A stretch of 64,000 nucleotides of DNA from Nocardioides deserti (GTDB lineage Bacteria > Actinomycetota > Actinomycetes > Propionibacteriales > Nocardioidaceae). Shown here in pieces: positions 28,017-39,948 of this stretch. Under the pieces are notes generated by a model that saw nothing but the letters and a program-made list of their open reading frames with translations, made no database searches and was not told the DNA's origin. The stretch is taken from assembly GCF_014266025.1 (NCBI RefSeq), contig NZ_JACMYC010000011.1, positions 1 to 64,000 of the forward strand. The letters run 5' to 3'. The number at the start of each line of letters is the position of its first letter. The stretch's first letter is position 1. A program made the position numbers and the translations under genes.

Positions 28017-29753
28017 CTACGGCGCGGTCAGCAGGTGGCGGATCCGCTCGGAGCCCAGGGCGAGGAACAGGGTGGGGAGACGGGGGCCGCGCTCGGCGTC
28101 AACGAGGAGCTCGTAGAGCAGCCGGAAGAACGCCTTCTGGTCGGCCTTGACCTCGTCGGTGGGGGCGTCGTCGAGGGCGAGCCCGCGGGCCAGCTTGGGG
28201 ACGCCGTAGACGAGCGCGGTGGTGCCGTCGACGTCGAGCTCGGCGGGCAGGCGGTCGAGCAGGGTGGTGAGCCATCGCTGCTCGTCCTCGGTGAGCCGGC
28301 CCAGCCGGTCGGCGTCGGGCTGCTCGCGGACGGTGGTGCGCTCCTCGGCGGGGACGAACTCCGCGGTCCAGGTCATCGCCCGGTCCAGTCGCGGCTGGAG
28401 GTCGGCGACGGAGTCGTGGGCGTGGCCACCACGGGCGACGATCCCGCTGATCAGCTCGGCGCTGCCGGCGGTCACGTCGGCGACCGAGGAGAGCAGGCGG
28501 AACGGCACCACGACCCGCGGGGTCGGCAGCGTGCCGGCCGCGGCGGTCGCCGAGGCGCGCTCGAAGGCCAGCACCTGGGCGTCGCGCTTCGCGGGGTCGG
28601 CGGCCTTGCGGCCGAGCGAGTCCCACTCGTCGTACAACCGCACGACCTCGGCGCCGAAGTCGATGTTGAACGCCTGCTTGGGCTGGCGGCGGGCGTAGAG
28701 CCAGCGCAGGATCGGCGCCTCGAGCACCTGCAGCGCGTCGGCCGCGGTGGGCACGCCGCCGGCGGAGGACGACATCTTCTGCATGCCGGCGAACCCGACG
28801 AAGGCGTAGGCGACGTAGGAGGGCGCGCGGAAGTCGAAGACGCGCTTCACCAGCTCCTTGCCCACGGTGTAGGAGGAGCCGGGCGTGGAGTGGTCGAGGC
28901 CGCCGGGCTCGAAGTCGACCTGCTCGACCGACCAGCGCATCGGCCAGTCGACCTTCCAGACCAGCTTGCCCTCGTGCTGGGTCGCCACGTTGGTCACGCC
29001 GCTGAACCCGCAGGAGGAGCAGGTGTAGGACAGGTCGGTCGTGTCGTCGTCGTACGCCGTGACGTCGACGGTGTCGCGGCCGCACTCGCGGCAGTACGGC
29101 TTGTAGGGGAAGCGCGCCAGCGAGCCGGCGCCGGCGGCCCCGACCTCGGGCTCGTCCTCGTCGGCGACGGAGTCGGCCAGGGCCTCGGCCTCCTGCTCGT
29201 TCTCCGCGACGGGCGCAGCCTTCTTCGTGCGGTGCTTGGCCAGCACCTCCTCGATGGTGTCGCGGTGCCGGATGGCGTGCAGGACCTGCTCGGTGTAGGC
29301 GCCGGCGCGGTAGCGCTCGGTCTGCGACACCTCCTCCATCTCCACGCCCATCTCGGCCAGCGCCGCCCGCAGGGGCGCCTTGAAGTGCTCGGCCCACGAC
29401 TCGTGGCACGCCCACGGGTCCGGCACGGCCGACAGCGGGCGGCCGATGTGCTCCGACCACTCGGCCGGCACGCCGGCGGGGACCTTGCGGAACCGGTCGA
29501 AGTCGTCCCAGCTGTGCAGGTGCCGCACGGGGATGCCGCGCCGGCGGATCTCCTCGGCGACGAGGTGGGGGGTGAGGAACTCGCGCAGGTTGCCCAGGTG
29601 GATCGGGCCCGACGGGCTCGCGCCGGAGGCGCAGGTGATCATCCGGTCGCCACCCTCGCCGAGGTCGGCGTGCCGGATCGCGTCGTCGGCCGCGCGGGTG
29701 ACCCAGTCGACGGGGTCCCCGGAACCCTTCTCGGACCGGTTGCCTCGCGCCAC
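28017..29753 (-). CDS. lysS: Class I lysyl-tRNA synthetase
   Basis: Aminoacyl-tRNA synthetase charging tRNA-Lys, class I fold, 578 aa. The HIGH-type motif is ASPSGPIHLGN near residue 50, and the KMSKS-type motif is QKMSSSAGG near 328. A four-Cys zinc ribbon (CRECGRD and CSSCGFSG) lies near 220-250, after an acidic low-complexity insertion (about 180-212). GAGGAG 7 nt upstream supports GTG 29753. Most bacteria use class II LysRS; actinomycetes may carry class I, II or both, and only class I is seen here. Confidence 0.95.
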   Translation of the reverse strand: MARGNRSEKGSGDPVDWVTRAADDAIRHADLGEGGDRMITCASGASPSGPIHLGNLREFLTPHLVAEEIRRRGIPVRHLHSWDDFDRFRKVPAGVPAEWSEHIGRPLSAVPDPWACHESWAEHFKAPLRAALAEMGVEMEEVSQTERYRAGAYTEQVLHAIRHRDTIEEVLAKHRTKKAAPVAENEQEAEALADSVADEDEPEVGAAGAGSLARFPYKPYCRECGRDTVDVTAYDDDTTDLSYTCSSCGFSGVTNVATQHEGKLVWKVDWPMRWSVEQVDFEPGGLDHSTPGSSYTVGKELVKRVFDFRAPSYVAYAFVGFAGMQKMSSSAGGVPTAADALQVLEAPILRWLYARRQPKQAFNIDFGAEVVRLYDEWDSLGRKAADPAKRDAQVLAFERASATAAAGTLPTPRVVVPFRLLSSVADVTAGSAELISGIVARGGHAHDSVADLQPRLDRAMTWTAEFVPAEERTTVREQPDADRLGRLTEDEQRWLTTLLDRLPAELDVDGTTALVYGVPKLARGLALDDAPTDEVKADQKAFFRLLYELLVDAERGPRLPTLFLALGSERIRHLLTAP

Positions 29754-30020
29754 TGCTCGCTCCTCGCACGTCGGGTGTGCCACCTGATGTGGACGAGGAG
29801 CAACGCTACCGCCGGGGGAGGAAGGCGCCGGAACCGTCCCCTGCGGCGGTCCCGACGCCCTCCGGCACGCCGACCGGCCTCCACGTCCCCCGACGCGGGC
29901 CGGGCGGCCGCCGCCTCCCCCGAGTCCGGCGGCCGATCCAGTTGTCGGCGTACGCCTCCAGCATGCCTGGCCGTTCCAGGACACCCCGGCGCGTGGCTGC
30001 CGGTGGCCGGAAGATGCCAC

Positions 30021-30026
30021 TACCGT
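30021..30026 (+). promoter_or_regulatory. Leaderless -10 TACCGT, LuxR-type gene
   Basis: TACCGT, 6 nt before ATG 30033. The 279-bp gap 29754-30032 otherwise holds the lysS leader and no visible gene. Confidence 0.55.
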
Positions 30027-30032
30027 GGACGG

Positions 30033-31034
30033 ATGCCCGCTCCCCGTCCGCCCGCCACCCTGCGCGAGGCGCTCGGCCTCGGTGACGACGACGACCAGCT
30101 CTACGAGCGGGTCCGCGCCCAGGCGGGGCGTCAGGTCGTGTCCGTCGCGGCTGCCTTGAGGCGTACGCCGGAGGAGCTGCTGCGCGAGCTCGCGCCGCTC
30201 GTCGAGCACGGCATCGTGCGGATCGAGGACGACCGCGTCTTCGTCGACAGCCCGGCCGAGGCGGTCGTCCGGGTGCTCAGCGAGACGGCCGCGACCGCGG
30301 CCCGGGCGCACGCCCGGCTCTCCGACCTCGCGGCGGCCGTGCCGCTGCTGGCCGGCCGCGCCGTGCGGTCGATGGCCGACGACGGGCACGTCCGCCCCAT
30401 CGACGGCGAGATCAGCACGGGGGGCCGGACCCACGCGGTGGACCTCACCCGGGCGCTGATCGAGCAGAGCCTCGGCGAGGTCCGGTCGCTGCGACCCGAC
30501 CAGTACCTCGAGACGGCCCGCGAGGACGCCATGACCGACCTGCTCGGCGAGGTCGTCGGCCAGGGGCGGCGGGCGCGGGCGATCTACCCCGTCCGGGCGC
30601 TGACGGAGTCGCGGGACGCCCTGGCCCGGCGCGCGGCCGCCGGCGAGGAGGTGCGCGTCCTGCCGAACGTGCCGACCCGGCTGTGCGTGATCGGCACGAG
30701 CTACGCCCTGCTGCCCGAGCCGCTGGGCTTCGTGGACGAGCCGCTGACCCTGCTGCGCCAACGCGGCCTGGTCGAGGCCCTGGGCCTGTGGTTCGACGCC
30801 CTGTGGGAGCGCGCGCTCCCGGTGCCGGAGCTCGAGCGCGGCGAGGGCCGGCCCGACCTGCGGCGCTTCCTGCTCCAGCAGCTGGCCGAGGGAGCGCAGG
30901 ACGAGCAGATCGCCCGCCGGCTCGGGGTCAGCCTGCGGACCGTCCGCCGCCGCGTGGCCGACCTGCTCGGCGAGCTCGGCGCCGACACCCGGTTCCAGGC
31001 CGGTGCCGAGGCCGTGCGGCGCGGGTGGTTGTAG
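30033..31034 (+). CDS. TrmB/LuxR-type transcriptional regulator
   Basis: Regulator of 333 aa. Residues 1-70 look like a winged helix (AALRRTPEELLRELAPLVEHGIVRI). The middle part resembles the PLD-like effector domain of TrmB proteins (RAIYPVRALTESRDALAR to VIGTSYALLPEPLG). The C-terminus is a LuxR-type helix-turn-helix (EGAQDEQIARRLGVSLRTVRRRVADLL). This two-HTH layout is common in actinomycetes. TACCGT 6 nt before the ATG supports a leaderless start. Targets unknown. Confidence 0.82.
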   Translation: MPAPRPPATLREALGLGDDDDQLYERVRAQAGRQVVSVAAALRRTPEELLRELAPLVEHGIVRIEDDRVFVDSPAEAVVRVLSETAATAARAHARLSDLAAAVPLLAGRAVRSMADDGHVRPIDGEISTGGRTHAVDLTRALIEQSLGEVRSLRPDQYLETAREDAMTDLLGEVVGQGRRARAIYPVRALTESRDALARRAAAGEEVRVLPNVPTRLCVIGTSYALLPEPLGFVDEPLTLLRQRGLVEALGLWFDALWERALPVPELERGEGRPDLRRFLLQQLAEGAQDEQIARRLGVSLRTVRRRVADLLGELGADTRFQAGAEAVRRGWL

Positions 31035-31056
31035 CCGGCCCTCGGGGTTCACCGCA

Positions 31057-31084
31057 GGGCAGGTCAGGGCAGGTCAGGGGCAGG

Positions 31085-31098
<14 letters not shown>
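31057..31098. repeat. Short tandem repeats GGGCAGGTCA
   Basis: Three near-perfect GGGCAGGTCA units with 10-11-bp period, plus a degenerate fourth, run across the convergent gene ends and into the last codons of the lipid kinase gene. The last unit covers its stop codon. Confidence 0.8.
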
Positions 31099-34672
<3,574 letters not shown>

Positions 34673-34752
34673 GGGGCGCGCCGGGGTCCCGTGGCGGGGC
34701 CAGCGGCAGCCGTGAGTCTGCCGACCGCCCGGGCCGTGGGAGAATCCGCCGC

Positions 34753-36183
34753 GTGACCGTCCCGAACGTCCTGGCCACGCGGTACGCCGCTCCCGATCTC
34801 GCCGGCACCTGGTCGCCGGAGCACAAGGTGGTCCTCGAGCGGCAGCTGTGGGTGGCGGTCCTCAAGGCGCAGCGCGACCTCGGGATCGAGGTGCCGGACG
34901 GCGTCGTCGAGGCCTACGAGGCCGTGGTGGCCCGGGGTGAGGACGGCGTCGACCTCGCCTCGATCGCCGCCCGCGAGCGGGTGACGCGGCACGACGTGAA
35001 GGCGCGCATCGAGGAGTTCTGCGCGCTGGCGGGCCACGAGCACATCCACAAGGGGATGACCTCGCGCGACCTGACCGAGAACGTCGAGCAGCTCCAGGTC
35101 CGGCAGTCCCTCCAGATCGTCCGCGACCGCGCGGTCGCCACCCTGGCCCGGCTCGGCCGGCTGGCCGCGGAGCACGAGCTGACGGTGATGGCCGGCCGCA
35201 GCCACAACGTGGCGGCGCAGGCGACGACCCTCGGCAAGCGGTTCGCGACCGTCGCCGACGAGATGCTGGTGGCGCTGGAGCGGGTCGAGGACCTGCTGGG
35301 CCGCTACCCGCTGCGCGGCATCAAGGGCCCGATGGGCACCGCCCAGGACATGCTCGACCTGCTGGACGGGGACGAGGCCCGGCTCGCCGAGCTCGAGCAG
35401 CGCGTCGCCGCCCACCTCGGCTTCGACCGGGTGCTGACCAGCGTCGGCCAGGTCTACCCCCGCTCGCTGGACTTCGACGTGCTCTCCGCGCTCGTCCAGC
35501 TCGTCGCCGGCCCCTCCAACCTCGCGACCACGGTCCGGCTGATGGCCGGCAACGAGCTCGTCACCGAGGGGTTCAAGGAGGGGCAGGTCGGCTCCTCGGC
35601 GATGCCGCACAAGATGAACAGCCGCTCCTGCGAGCGCGTCAACGGCCTCGCCGTCGTCACCCGCGGCTACCTGTCGATGATCGGGGAGCTCGCCGGCGAC
35701 CAGTGGAACGAGGGCGACGTCTCCGACTCCGTCGTGCGCCGGGTCGCGCTGCCGGACGCGTTCTTCGCCGTCGACGGGCTGTTCCAGACCTTCCTCACCG
35801 TGCTCGACGAGTTCGGCGCGTTCCCGGCTGTCGTCCAGCGCGAGCTCGACCGGTACCTCCCGTTCCTCGCGACCACCAAGGTGCTCATGGCCGCGGTGCG
35901 CAACGGCGTGGGCCGCGAGGCCGCGCACGAGGCGATCAAGGAGGCCGCGGTCGGCACCGCGCTCGACATGCGCCGTGGCCAGGCCGAGAACGACGTCTTC
36001 GCCCGCCTCGCCGCCGACCCACGCCTCGGCCTCTCCGCCGACCAGCTCGCCTCGCTCGTCGCCGAGCCGATCACCTTCACCGGCGCTGCGGTGGCCCAGG
36101 TCCAAGAGGTCGTGCGCCGCGTGGCGGCCGTGACCGAGCGGCACCCCGTGGCCGCGGCGTACGCCCCCGGCGCGATCCTCTAG
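34753..36183 (+). CDS. purB: Adenylosuccinate lyase
   Basis: Fumarate-releasing lyase acting in both IMP and AMP synthesis, 476 aa. The superfamily signature GSSAMPHKMNSRSCERV is near residue 280, with the catalytic-His region TSRDLTENVEQLQ upstream. GAGAAT lies 7 nt before GTG 34753 and may give a leaderless start. It is 80 bp after purD, so read-through is also possible. Confidence 0.97.
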   Translation: MTVPNVLATRYAAPDLAGTWSPEHKVVLERQLWVAVLKAQRDLGIEVPDGVVEAYEAVVARGEDGVDLASIAARERVTRHDVKARIEEFCALAGHEHIHKGMTSRDLTENVEQLQVRQSLQIVRDRAVATLARLGRLAAEHELTVMAGRSHNVAAQATTLGKRFATVADEMLVALERVEDLLGRYPLRGIKGPMGTAQDMLDLLDGDEARLAELEQRVAAHLGFDRVLTSVGQVYPRSLDFDVLSALVQLVAGPSNLATTVRLMAGNELVTEGFKEGQVGSSAMPHKMNSRSCERVNGLAVVTRGYLSMIGELAGDQWNEGDVSDSVVRRVALPDAFFAVDGLFQTFLTVLDEFGAFPAVVQRELDRYLPFLATTKVLMAAVRNGVGREAAHEAIKEAAVGTALDMRRGQAENDVFARLAADPRLGLSADQLASLVAEPITFTGAAVAQVQEVVRRVAAVTERHPVAAAYAPGAIL

Positions 36184-36248
36184 ACCAGCCCTCCAGACCA
36201 CTACGAGCGGCCTGCAACGACCCCGGCCGTGCCGGACATGAGCGAGGC

Positions 36249-36845
36249 ATGAGCCCGGGCAGTGGTGCGCACGAGGACGCCTTCCGGCGGCTGTACGCCG
36301 CGCACTTCGACGCCGTTCTCGGCTTCGCGCTGCGCCGGGTCGACCGCCCCGAGGACGCCGCCGATGTCGCCGCCGACACGTTCCTGGTCGCGTGGCGACG
36401 GCTCGCGCACGTGCCGGCCGAGCCGGAGGCGCGGCCGTGGCTGTACGGCGTGGCCCGCCGCGTCCTGGCCAACCACCGGCGGGGCGATGGGCGCCGCAGC
36501 GCCCTGGGCGACCGGCTGCGCCGCGAGCTGGCGACCGTGGCGCCCGACCCCAGCACGGACGTCGTCCAGCGCGCGGACGTCACCGCGGCCATGGGCCGGT
36601 TGAGCGGCCGCGACCAGGAGGTCCTCGAGCTGCACCTGTGGGAGGGGCTCGAGCCACGGGAGATCGCGGAGGTGCTCGGCCTCACCACGGTCGTCGTGCG
36701 ACCGCGGCTGTCGCGGGCGCGGGCCCGCCTGCGGGCGCTGCTACCCGAGGGGCCCGAGCCGGACGGTTCGGAGCCGCCGCGCAACGGTCCGGCCCCGGCC
36801 GGACATCTCCCCAGCACACCCCAGCTCACCCGGGAGGAGCGGTAG
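36249..36845 (+). CDS. ECF-type RNA polymerase sigma factor
   Basis: Group 4 sigma factor of 198 aa. Region 2 (FRRLYAAHFDAVLGFALRRV, then DAADVAADTFLVAWRRLAHV) and region 4 (LSGRDQEVLELHLWEGLEPR, then EIAEVLGLTTVVVRPRLSRA) are clear, with a short Pro-rich C-terminal extension. The stop is directly followed by the ATG of a single-pass membrane protein that may act as its anti-sigma factor. Regulon unknown. Confidence 0.88.
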   Translation: MSPGSGAHEDAFRRLYAAHFDAVLGFALRRVDRPEDAADVAADTFLVAWRRLAHVPAEPEARPWLYGVARRVLANHRRGDGRRSALGDRLRRELATVAPDPSTDVVQRADVTAAMGRLSGRDQEVLELHLWEGLEPREIAEVLGLTTVVVRPRLSRARARLRALLPEGPEPDGSEPPRNGPAPAGHLPSTPQLTREER

Positions 36846-37895
36846 ATGGACCCGAAGATCAGCGACGACGCGGTCGGCCGGCTGCCGATCGCGTCCGGGC
36901 GGGCCGAGCTCTTGGAGGAGATCATGAGCACTCCCGTCACCGACCGCACGACCGCGCCCGACACCGCGGCCGCGCCGCGCCGCCGCACCGTCTGGCTGGT
37001 GCCGCTCGCCGCGGCCGCCGCCGTCGCGGTGGTCGCCACCGGGCCGCTGTGGTGGCCCTCCGGAGGCGAGCCGGCCTCCGCGCCCGGCGGACCGGCGGCG
37101 CAGTCCGGGGCCGAGGCCGCGGCCGACGCCCCGACGTACCGCGCCGTCCTGGACACGCCCGGCTGGCGCGTCACCCACGTCTACGAGGAGTCGGGCGGCA
37201 ACGGCGGCGAGATCTCCTACCGGCGCGGGCAGACCTCCCTCGAGGTCCACTGGAGGCCGGGTTCGCTCTACGACGACTACGTCGAGGACCGCCGCGACAT
37301 CGTCGACCCGCCCGCGGACGGCGAGCCGGTGGAGGTCCTCGGCCTCACCGCCCAGCTCTGGCCCTACAGCGCCGACGACCACACCGTCATCCGGCCGGTG
37401 GAGGACGGGTTCCTGCTCGAGGTCCGCGGCAGTGGGATGCCGCGCAGCGCGTTCGAGGACCTGCTCGGCGAGCTGCGGCTCGTCGACGAGGCCGGGTTCG
37501 AGCAGGCGCTCCCCGACGAATTCGTGACGGCGAGCGAGCGCGACGCGGTGGTCGAGGAGATGCTCGACGGCATTGCCGCGGCCAGTGGCCAGGAGCGCAC
37601 GCAGGGCGAGGAGCAGCCGCCGATCACCTCCGACCAGGCCGACCGCTACCACCTCGGAGCGGAGGTCGCCGGGCAGGTCGCCTGCGCGTGGATCGAGGAG
37701 TTCCGCGCAGCCAACCAGGCCGGTGACCAGCAGCGCGCGCAGGAGGCCACGGACGTGCTGGCCAGCTCCCGGCAGTGGCCCGTGCTGCTGGACATGGATG
37801 CCCGCGGCGACTATCCCGAGGCTGTCTGGGACTACGCCGACCAGGTCGCCCGGGGCGAGGTCCCCGAGGGGTTCCGGGGCGGCCTCGGCTGCTGA
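36846..37895 (+). CDS. Candidate anti-sigma factor, single-pass membrane protein
   Basis: Protein of 349 aa beginning at the base after the sigma-factor stop. Residues 1-50 are cytoplasmic, followed by one membrane helix (VWLVPLAAAAAVAVVATGPL) and an extracytoplasmic domain of about 280 residues with no recognised family. The N-terminal MDPKISDDAVGRLPIASGRAE resembles the heads of proteins encoded with actinobacterial ECF sigmas. No zinc anti-sigma motif (HxxxCxxC) is present. The role is inferred from position. Confidence 0.65.
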   Translation: MDPKISDDAVGRLPIASGRAELLEEIMSTPVTDRTTAPDTAAAPRRRTVWLVPLAAAAAVAVVATGPLWWPSGGEPASAPGGPAAQSGAEAAADAPTYRAVLDTPGWRVTHVYEESGGNGGEISYRRGQTSLEVHWRPGSLYDDYVEDRRDIVDPPADGEPVEVLGLTAQLWPYSADDHTVIRPVEDGFLLEVRGSGMPRSAFEDLLGELRLVDEAGFEQALPDEFVTASERDAVVEEMLDGIAAASGQERTQGEEQPPITSDQADRYHLGAEVAGQVACAWIEEFRAANQAGDQQRAQEATDVLASSRQWPVLLDMDARGDYPEAVWDYADQVARGEVPEGFRGGLGC

Positions 37896-37911
37896 CCGAC
37901 CCGCGGGACGC

Positions 37912-37949
37912 ACGAGGGCCCGGACACCGAGTGGTGTCCGGGCCCTCGT
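37912..37949. terminator. Perfect 17-bp terminator hairpin
   Basis: Arms 37912-37928 and 37933-37949 (ACGAGGGCCCGGACACC and its complement) with a GAGT loop. It sits between the anti-sigma candidate and the convergent hsp20 gene; no T-run. Confidence 0.85.
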
Positions 37950-37970
37950 CGTCGGCGCTGGAGCCGGCGA

Positions 37971-38402
37971 TCAGCTCTCGATCGCGGCCGGCTGCGCCTC
38001 GGGGGAGGCGGAGCCGATCTCGATCTTGCGCGGCTTGGCCTTCTCGGCGACGGGGACGACCAGCCGCAGGACGCCGGCGTCGTACGACGCCTCGATGCGG
38101 TCGAGGTCGAGGTTGTCGCCGAGCACGAGCTGGCGGCTGAACGAGCCGCGGGTGCGCTCGGTGGCCAGCATCTGCCAGTCGCCGTTGTTGGGCATCCGCT
38201 CGGCGCGGACGGTCAGCACGTTCCGCTCGACGTCGAGGTCGATGCTCTCGCGGGCGACGCCCGGGAGGTCGAACTCGATGACGAACCGGTCGCCCTCCCG
38301 CCATGCGTCCATCGGCATGACGGCCGGGCGGTTGGTCGTCCCCAGCAGCTGCTGGGTCAGGCGGTCGAAGTCGCGGAACGGGTCGGTGGTGCGCAGCAAC
38401 AT
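37971..38402 (-). CDS. Small heat-shock protein Hsp20
   Basis: Alpha-crystallin-domain holdase of 143 aa. The domain runs from about residue 30 ([19 protein letters not shown]) to 128, with [20 protein letters not shown] as the last strands. It has the short N-terminal arm usual for actinobacterial Hsp18. It is divergent from a MerR-type regulator, with a perfect operator and a SigH-like promoter in the 123-bp gap. Confidence 0.94.
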   Translation of the reverse strand: MLLRTTDPFRDFDRLTQQLLGTTNRPAVMPMDAWREGDRFVIEFDLPGVARESIDLDVERNVLTVRAERMPNNGDWQMLATERTRGSFSRQLVLGDNLDLDRIEASYDAGVLRLVVPVAEKAKPRKIEIGSASPEAQPAAIES

Positions 38403-38468
38403 GGGGTGTCCTCCTCGATCGTTCTCGTGGTGACGGCGCTGCGTCTGCGTGAGCCGCGTGGCCGTCGT

Positions 38469-38490
38469 ACCTGTATCAACGGTTACAGGT
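38469..38490. promoter_or_regulatory. Operator between hsp20 and MerR gene
   Basis: ACCTGTA, 8 nt, TACAGGT: perfect 7-bp arms. It overlaps the -10 (GTTG) of the predicted hsp20 promoter. It is not a HAIR, so the MerR paralogue probably has its own site. Confidence 0.7.
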
Positions 38491-38502
38491 TTGTTGTATT
38501 CC
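38478..38502 (-). promoter_or_regulatory. SigH/SigR-like promoter of hsp20
   Basis: On the minus strand GGAAT (38502-38498), 17 nt, GTTG (38480-38477), similar to the dnaK and clpB promoters. Confidence 0.5.
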
Positions 38503-38525
38503 ATCTTTCCGTCAGAATCAAGCCC

Positions 38526-38867
38526 GTGAGTCCGGACCGCGAGCACGAGCGAGGCGTCTTCGCCATCTCCGTGGCGGCGGAGATGGTCTCGATGCAGATC
38601 CAGAACCTCCGCGTCTACGAGCGGCGCGGGCTCGTCGACCCCGACCGCACCGCCGGCGGCACGCGCCTCTACAGCCGCGCCGACATCGAGCGGCTGCACC
38701 GCATCCGCGACCTGCTCGCCGACGGGCTCAACCTCGCGGGGATCGGGCGGGTCCTCGCGCTGGAGGAGGAGGTACGCCGTCTCCGCGCGGCCAACGCCCG
38801 GCTGCGGGCGCGCGGGGGTCCGACGGGGCGACCGGCGCCGGAACAACGGCGCCCCGGCCACGGTTGA
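38526..38867 (+). CDS. MerR-family regulator, HspR paralogue
   Basis: Regulator of 113 aa with the MerR DNA-binding fold: [49 protein letters not shown] short coiled coil ([20 protein letters not shown]) follows. It closely parallels HspR in this window and sits divergent to hsp20, so it is the likely repressor of hsp20. CAGAAT 7 nt before GTG 38526 suggests a leaderless start. Confidence 0.85.
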   Translation: MSPDREHERGVFAISVAAEMVSMQIQNLRVYERRGLVDPDRTAGGTRLYSRADIERLHRIRDLLADGLNLAGIGRVLALEEEVRRLRAANARLRARGGPTGRPAPEQRRPGHG

Positions 38868-38874
38868 CCCGACC

Positions 38875-39327
38875 ATGACCACCGGACTGTGGGTGCTGAT
38901 CGGCGCCGTCGTGCTCGCGCTCGCCGTGGGCGGGTGGCGGACGGTGGCCGACGGCCGGTTCGCGAGGAGGGGACGGGTGCGTGAGGACACGACGGGCGGC
39001 GCCGCGCAGTCCTCGGTGTGGACCGAGGTCGCGGCGGCGTTGCCCGACGTCGCACCGGGCGAGCGGGCCACGCTCCTGCAGTTCTCGACCGCCTTCTGCG
39101 CGCCCTGCCGCGTGACCCGCCGGACCCTGGGCGAGGTGGCCGACCTGGTGCCGGGCGTGGCCCACGTCGAGGTCGACGCCGAGCACCACCTCGAGCTGGT
39201 CCGCCGGCTCGGCGTGCTGCGCACCCCGACCACGCTGGTGCTCGACGCCGAGGGCCGCGAGGTCGCCCGGGCGGCGGGGGCCCCGCGCAAGGAGCAGGTG
39301 CTCGGCGCGCTCGGCGAGGCCGTCTAG
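38875..39327 (+). CDS. Membrane-anchored thioredoxin-like protein
   Basis: Protein of 150 aa with an N-terminal membrane helix ([16 protein letters not shown]) and a thioredoxin fold. The active site is CAPC near residue 75 ([14 protein letters not shown]), with the cis-Pro in LRTPTTLV. The location suggests the thiol domain follows the helix and a short linker; its side of the membrane is not certain. It follows the MerR gene by 7 bp and may share its transcript, linking redox and heat stress. Its stop overlaps the convergent neighbour (CTAG). Confidence 0.82.
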   Translation: MTTGLWVLIGAVVLALAVGGWRTVADGRFARRGRVREDTTGGAAQSSVWTEVAAALPDVAPGERATLLQFSTAFCAPCRVTRRTLGEVADLVPGVAHVEVDAEHHLELVRRLGVLRTPTTLVLDAEGREVARAAGAPRKEQVLGALGEAV

Positions 39328-39935
39328 GAGCGCTCGGCCGGCTCGTCGGGCTCGATCGGCCGGCCCCAGGTGATCGCGGCGACCACGCCGGGCGGGGCCG
39401 AGGCCCGCAGGCCGGCGTCCGGGCGGGCTCCCAGGGCGTCGTTGACGCTGGAGAAGGCGAGCCGCGCGGCGACGTACACCGTGGCGGCGACGACCTCGGC
39501 GTCGCTGAGCCCGACGGCGCGGAGCCGGTCGACGTCCTGCGCGGTCGTGCCGCTCGGGTCGCGGGCGACCGCGCGGGCCCAGGCGGCGAGCGCCTGCTCG
39601 CGGTCGTCGAGCCCCTCGTCGCTGCCGGCCAGCACGGCGACCGCCGTCGCCTCGCCGACCTCGGCGGCCAGCCGGCCGCCCCAGGCCAGCGAGCAGTAGG
39701 CGTCGCCCATCGTGCTGGCGAGCGCGGTCACGAGCACTCCGCGGTCGCGCACCGAGAGGCCGGCGGCGTCGGCGGCGGAGGTGACGAGGGCGACGTACGC
39801 CCGGTGGACGTCGGGTTGGTGTGCCCAGACGCGGGTGAGGTTCATGACGAAGCCGTGCTCGGAGCGGTCGGCGTCGAGCATGGCGGCGACCGACGGGTGC
39901 GGGTCGGGGTCGCGGAGGAACGTCTCGGAGGCCAT
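39324..39935 (-). CDS. Carboxymuconolactone decarboxylase/AhpD-like protein
   Basis: All-helical protein of 203 aa with the CMD core VLVTALASTMGDAYCSLAWGGRLAAEVGE. Only one Cys stands in the position of the AhpD CxxC pair (AYCSLAWG), so peroxidase-reductase activity is doubtful. The family is broad (decarboxylases, antioxidant proteins). It is followed upstream by a DHA2 exporter on the same strand, 13 bp away. Confidence 0.8.
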   Translation of the reverse strand: MASETFLRDPDPHPSVAAMLDADRSEHGFVMNLTRVWAHQPDVHRAYVALVTSAADAAGLSVRDRGVLVTALASTMGDAYCSLAWGGRLAAEVGEATAVAVLAGSDEGLDDREQALAAWARAVARDPSGTTAQDVDRLRAVGLSDAEVVAATVYVAARLAFSSVNDALGARPDAGLRASAPPGVVAAITWGRPIEPDEPAERS

Positions 39936-39948
39936 GACCCATGAGACC

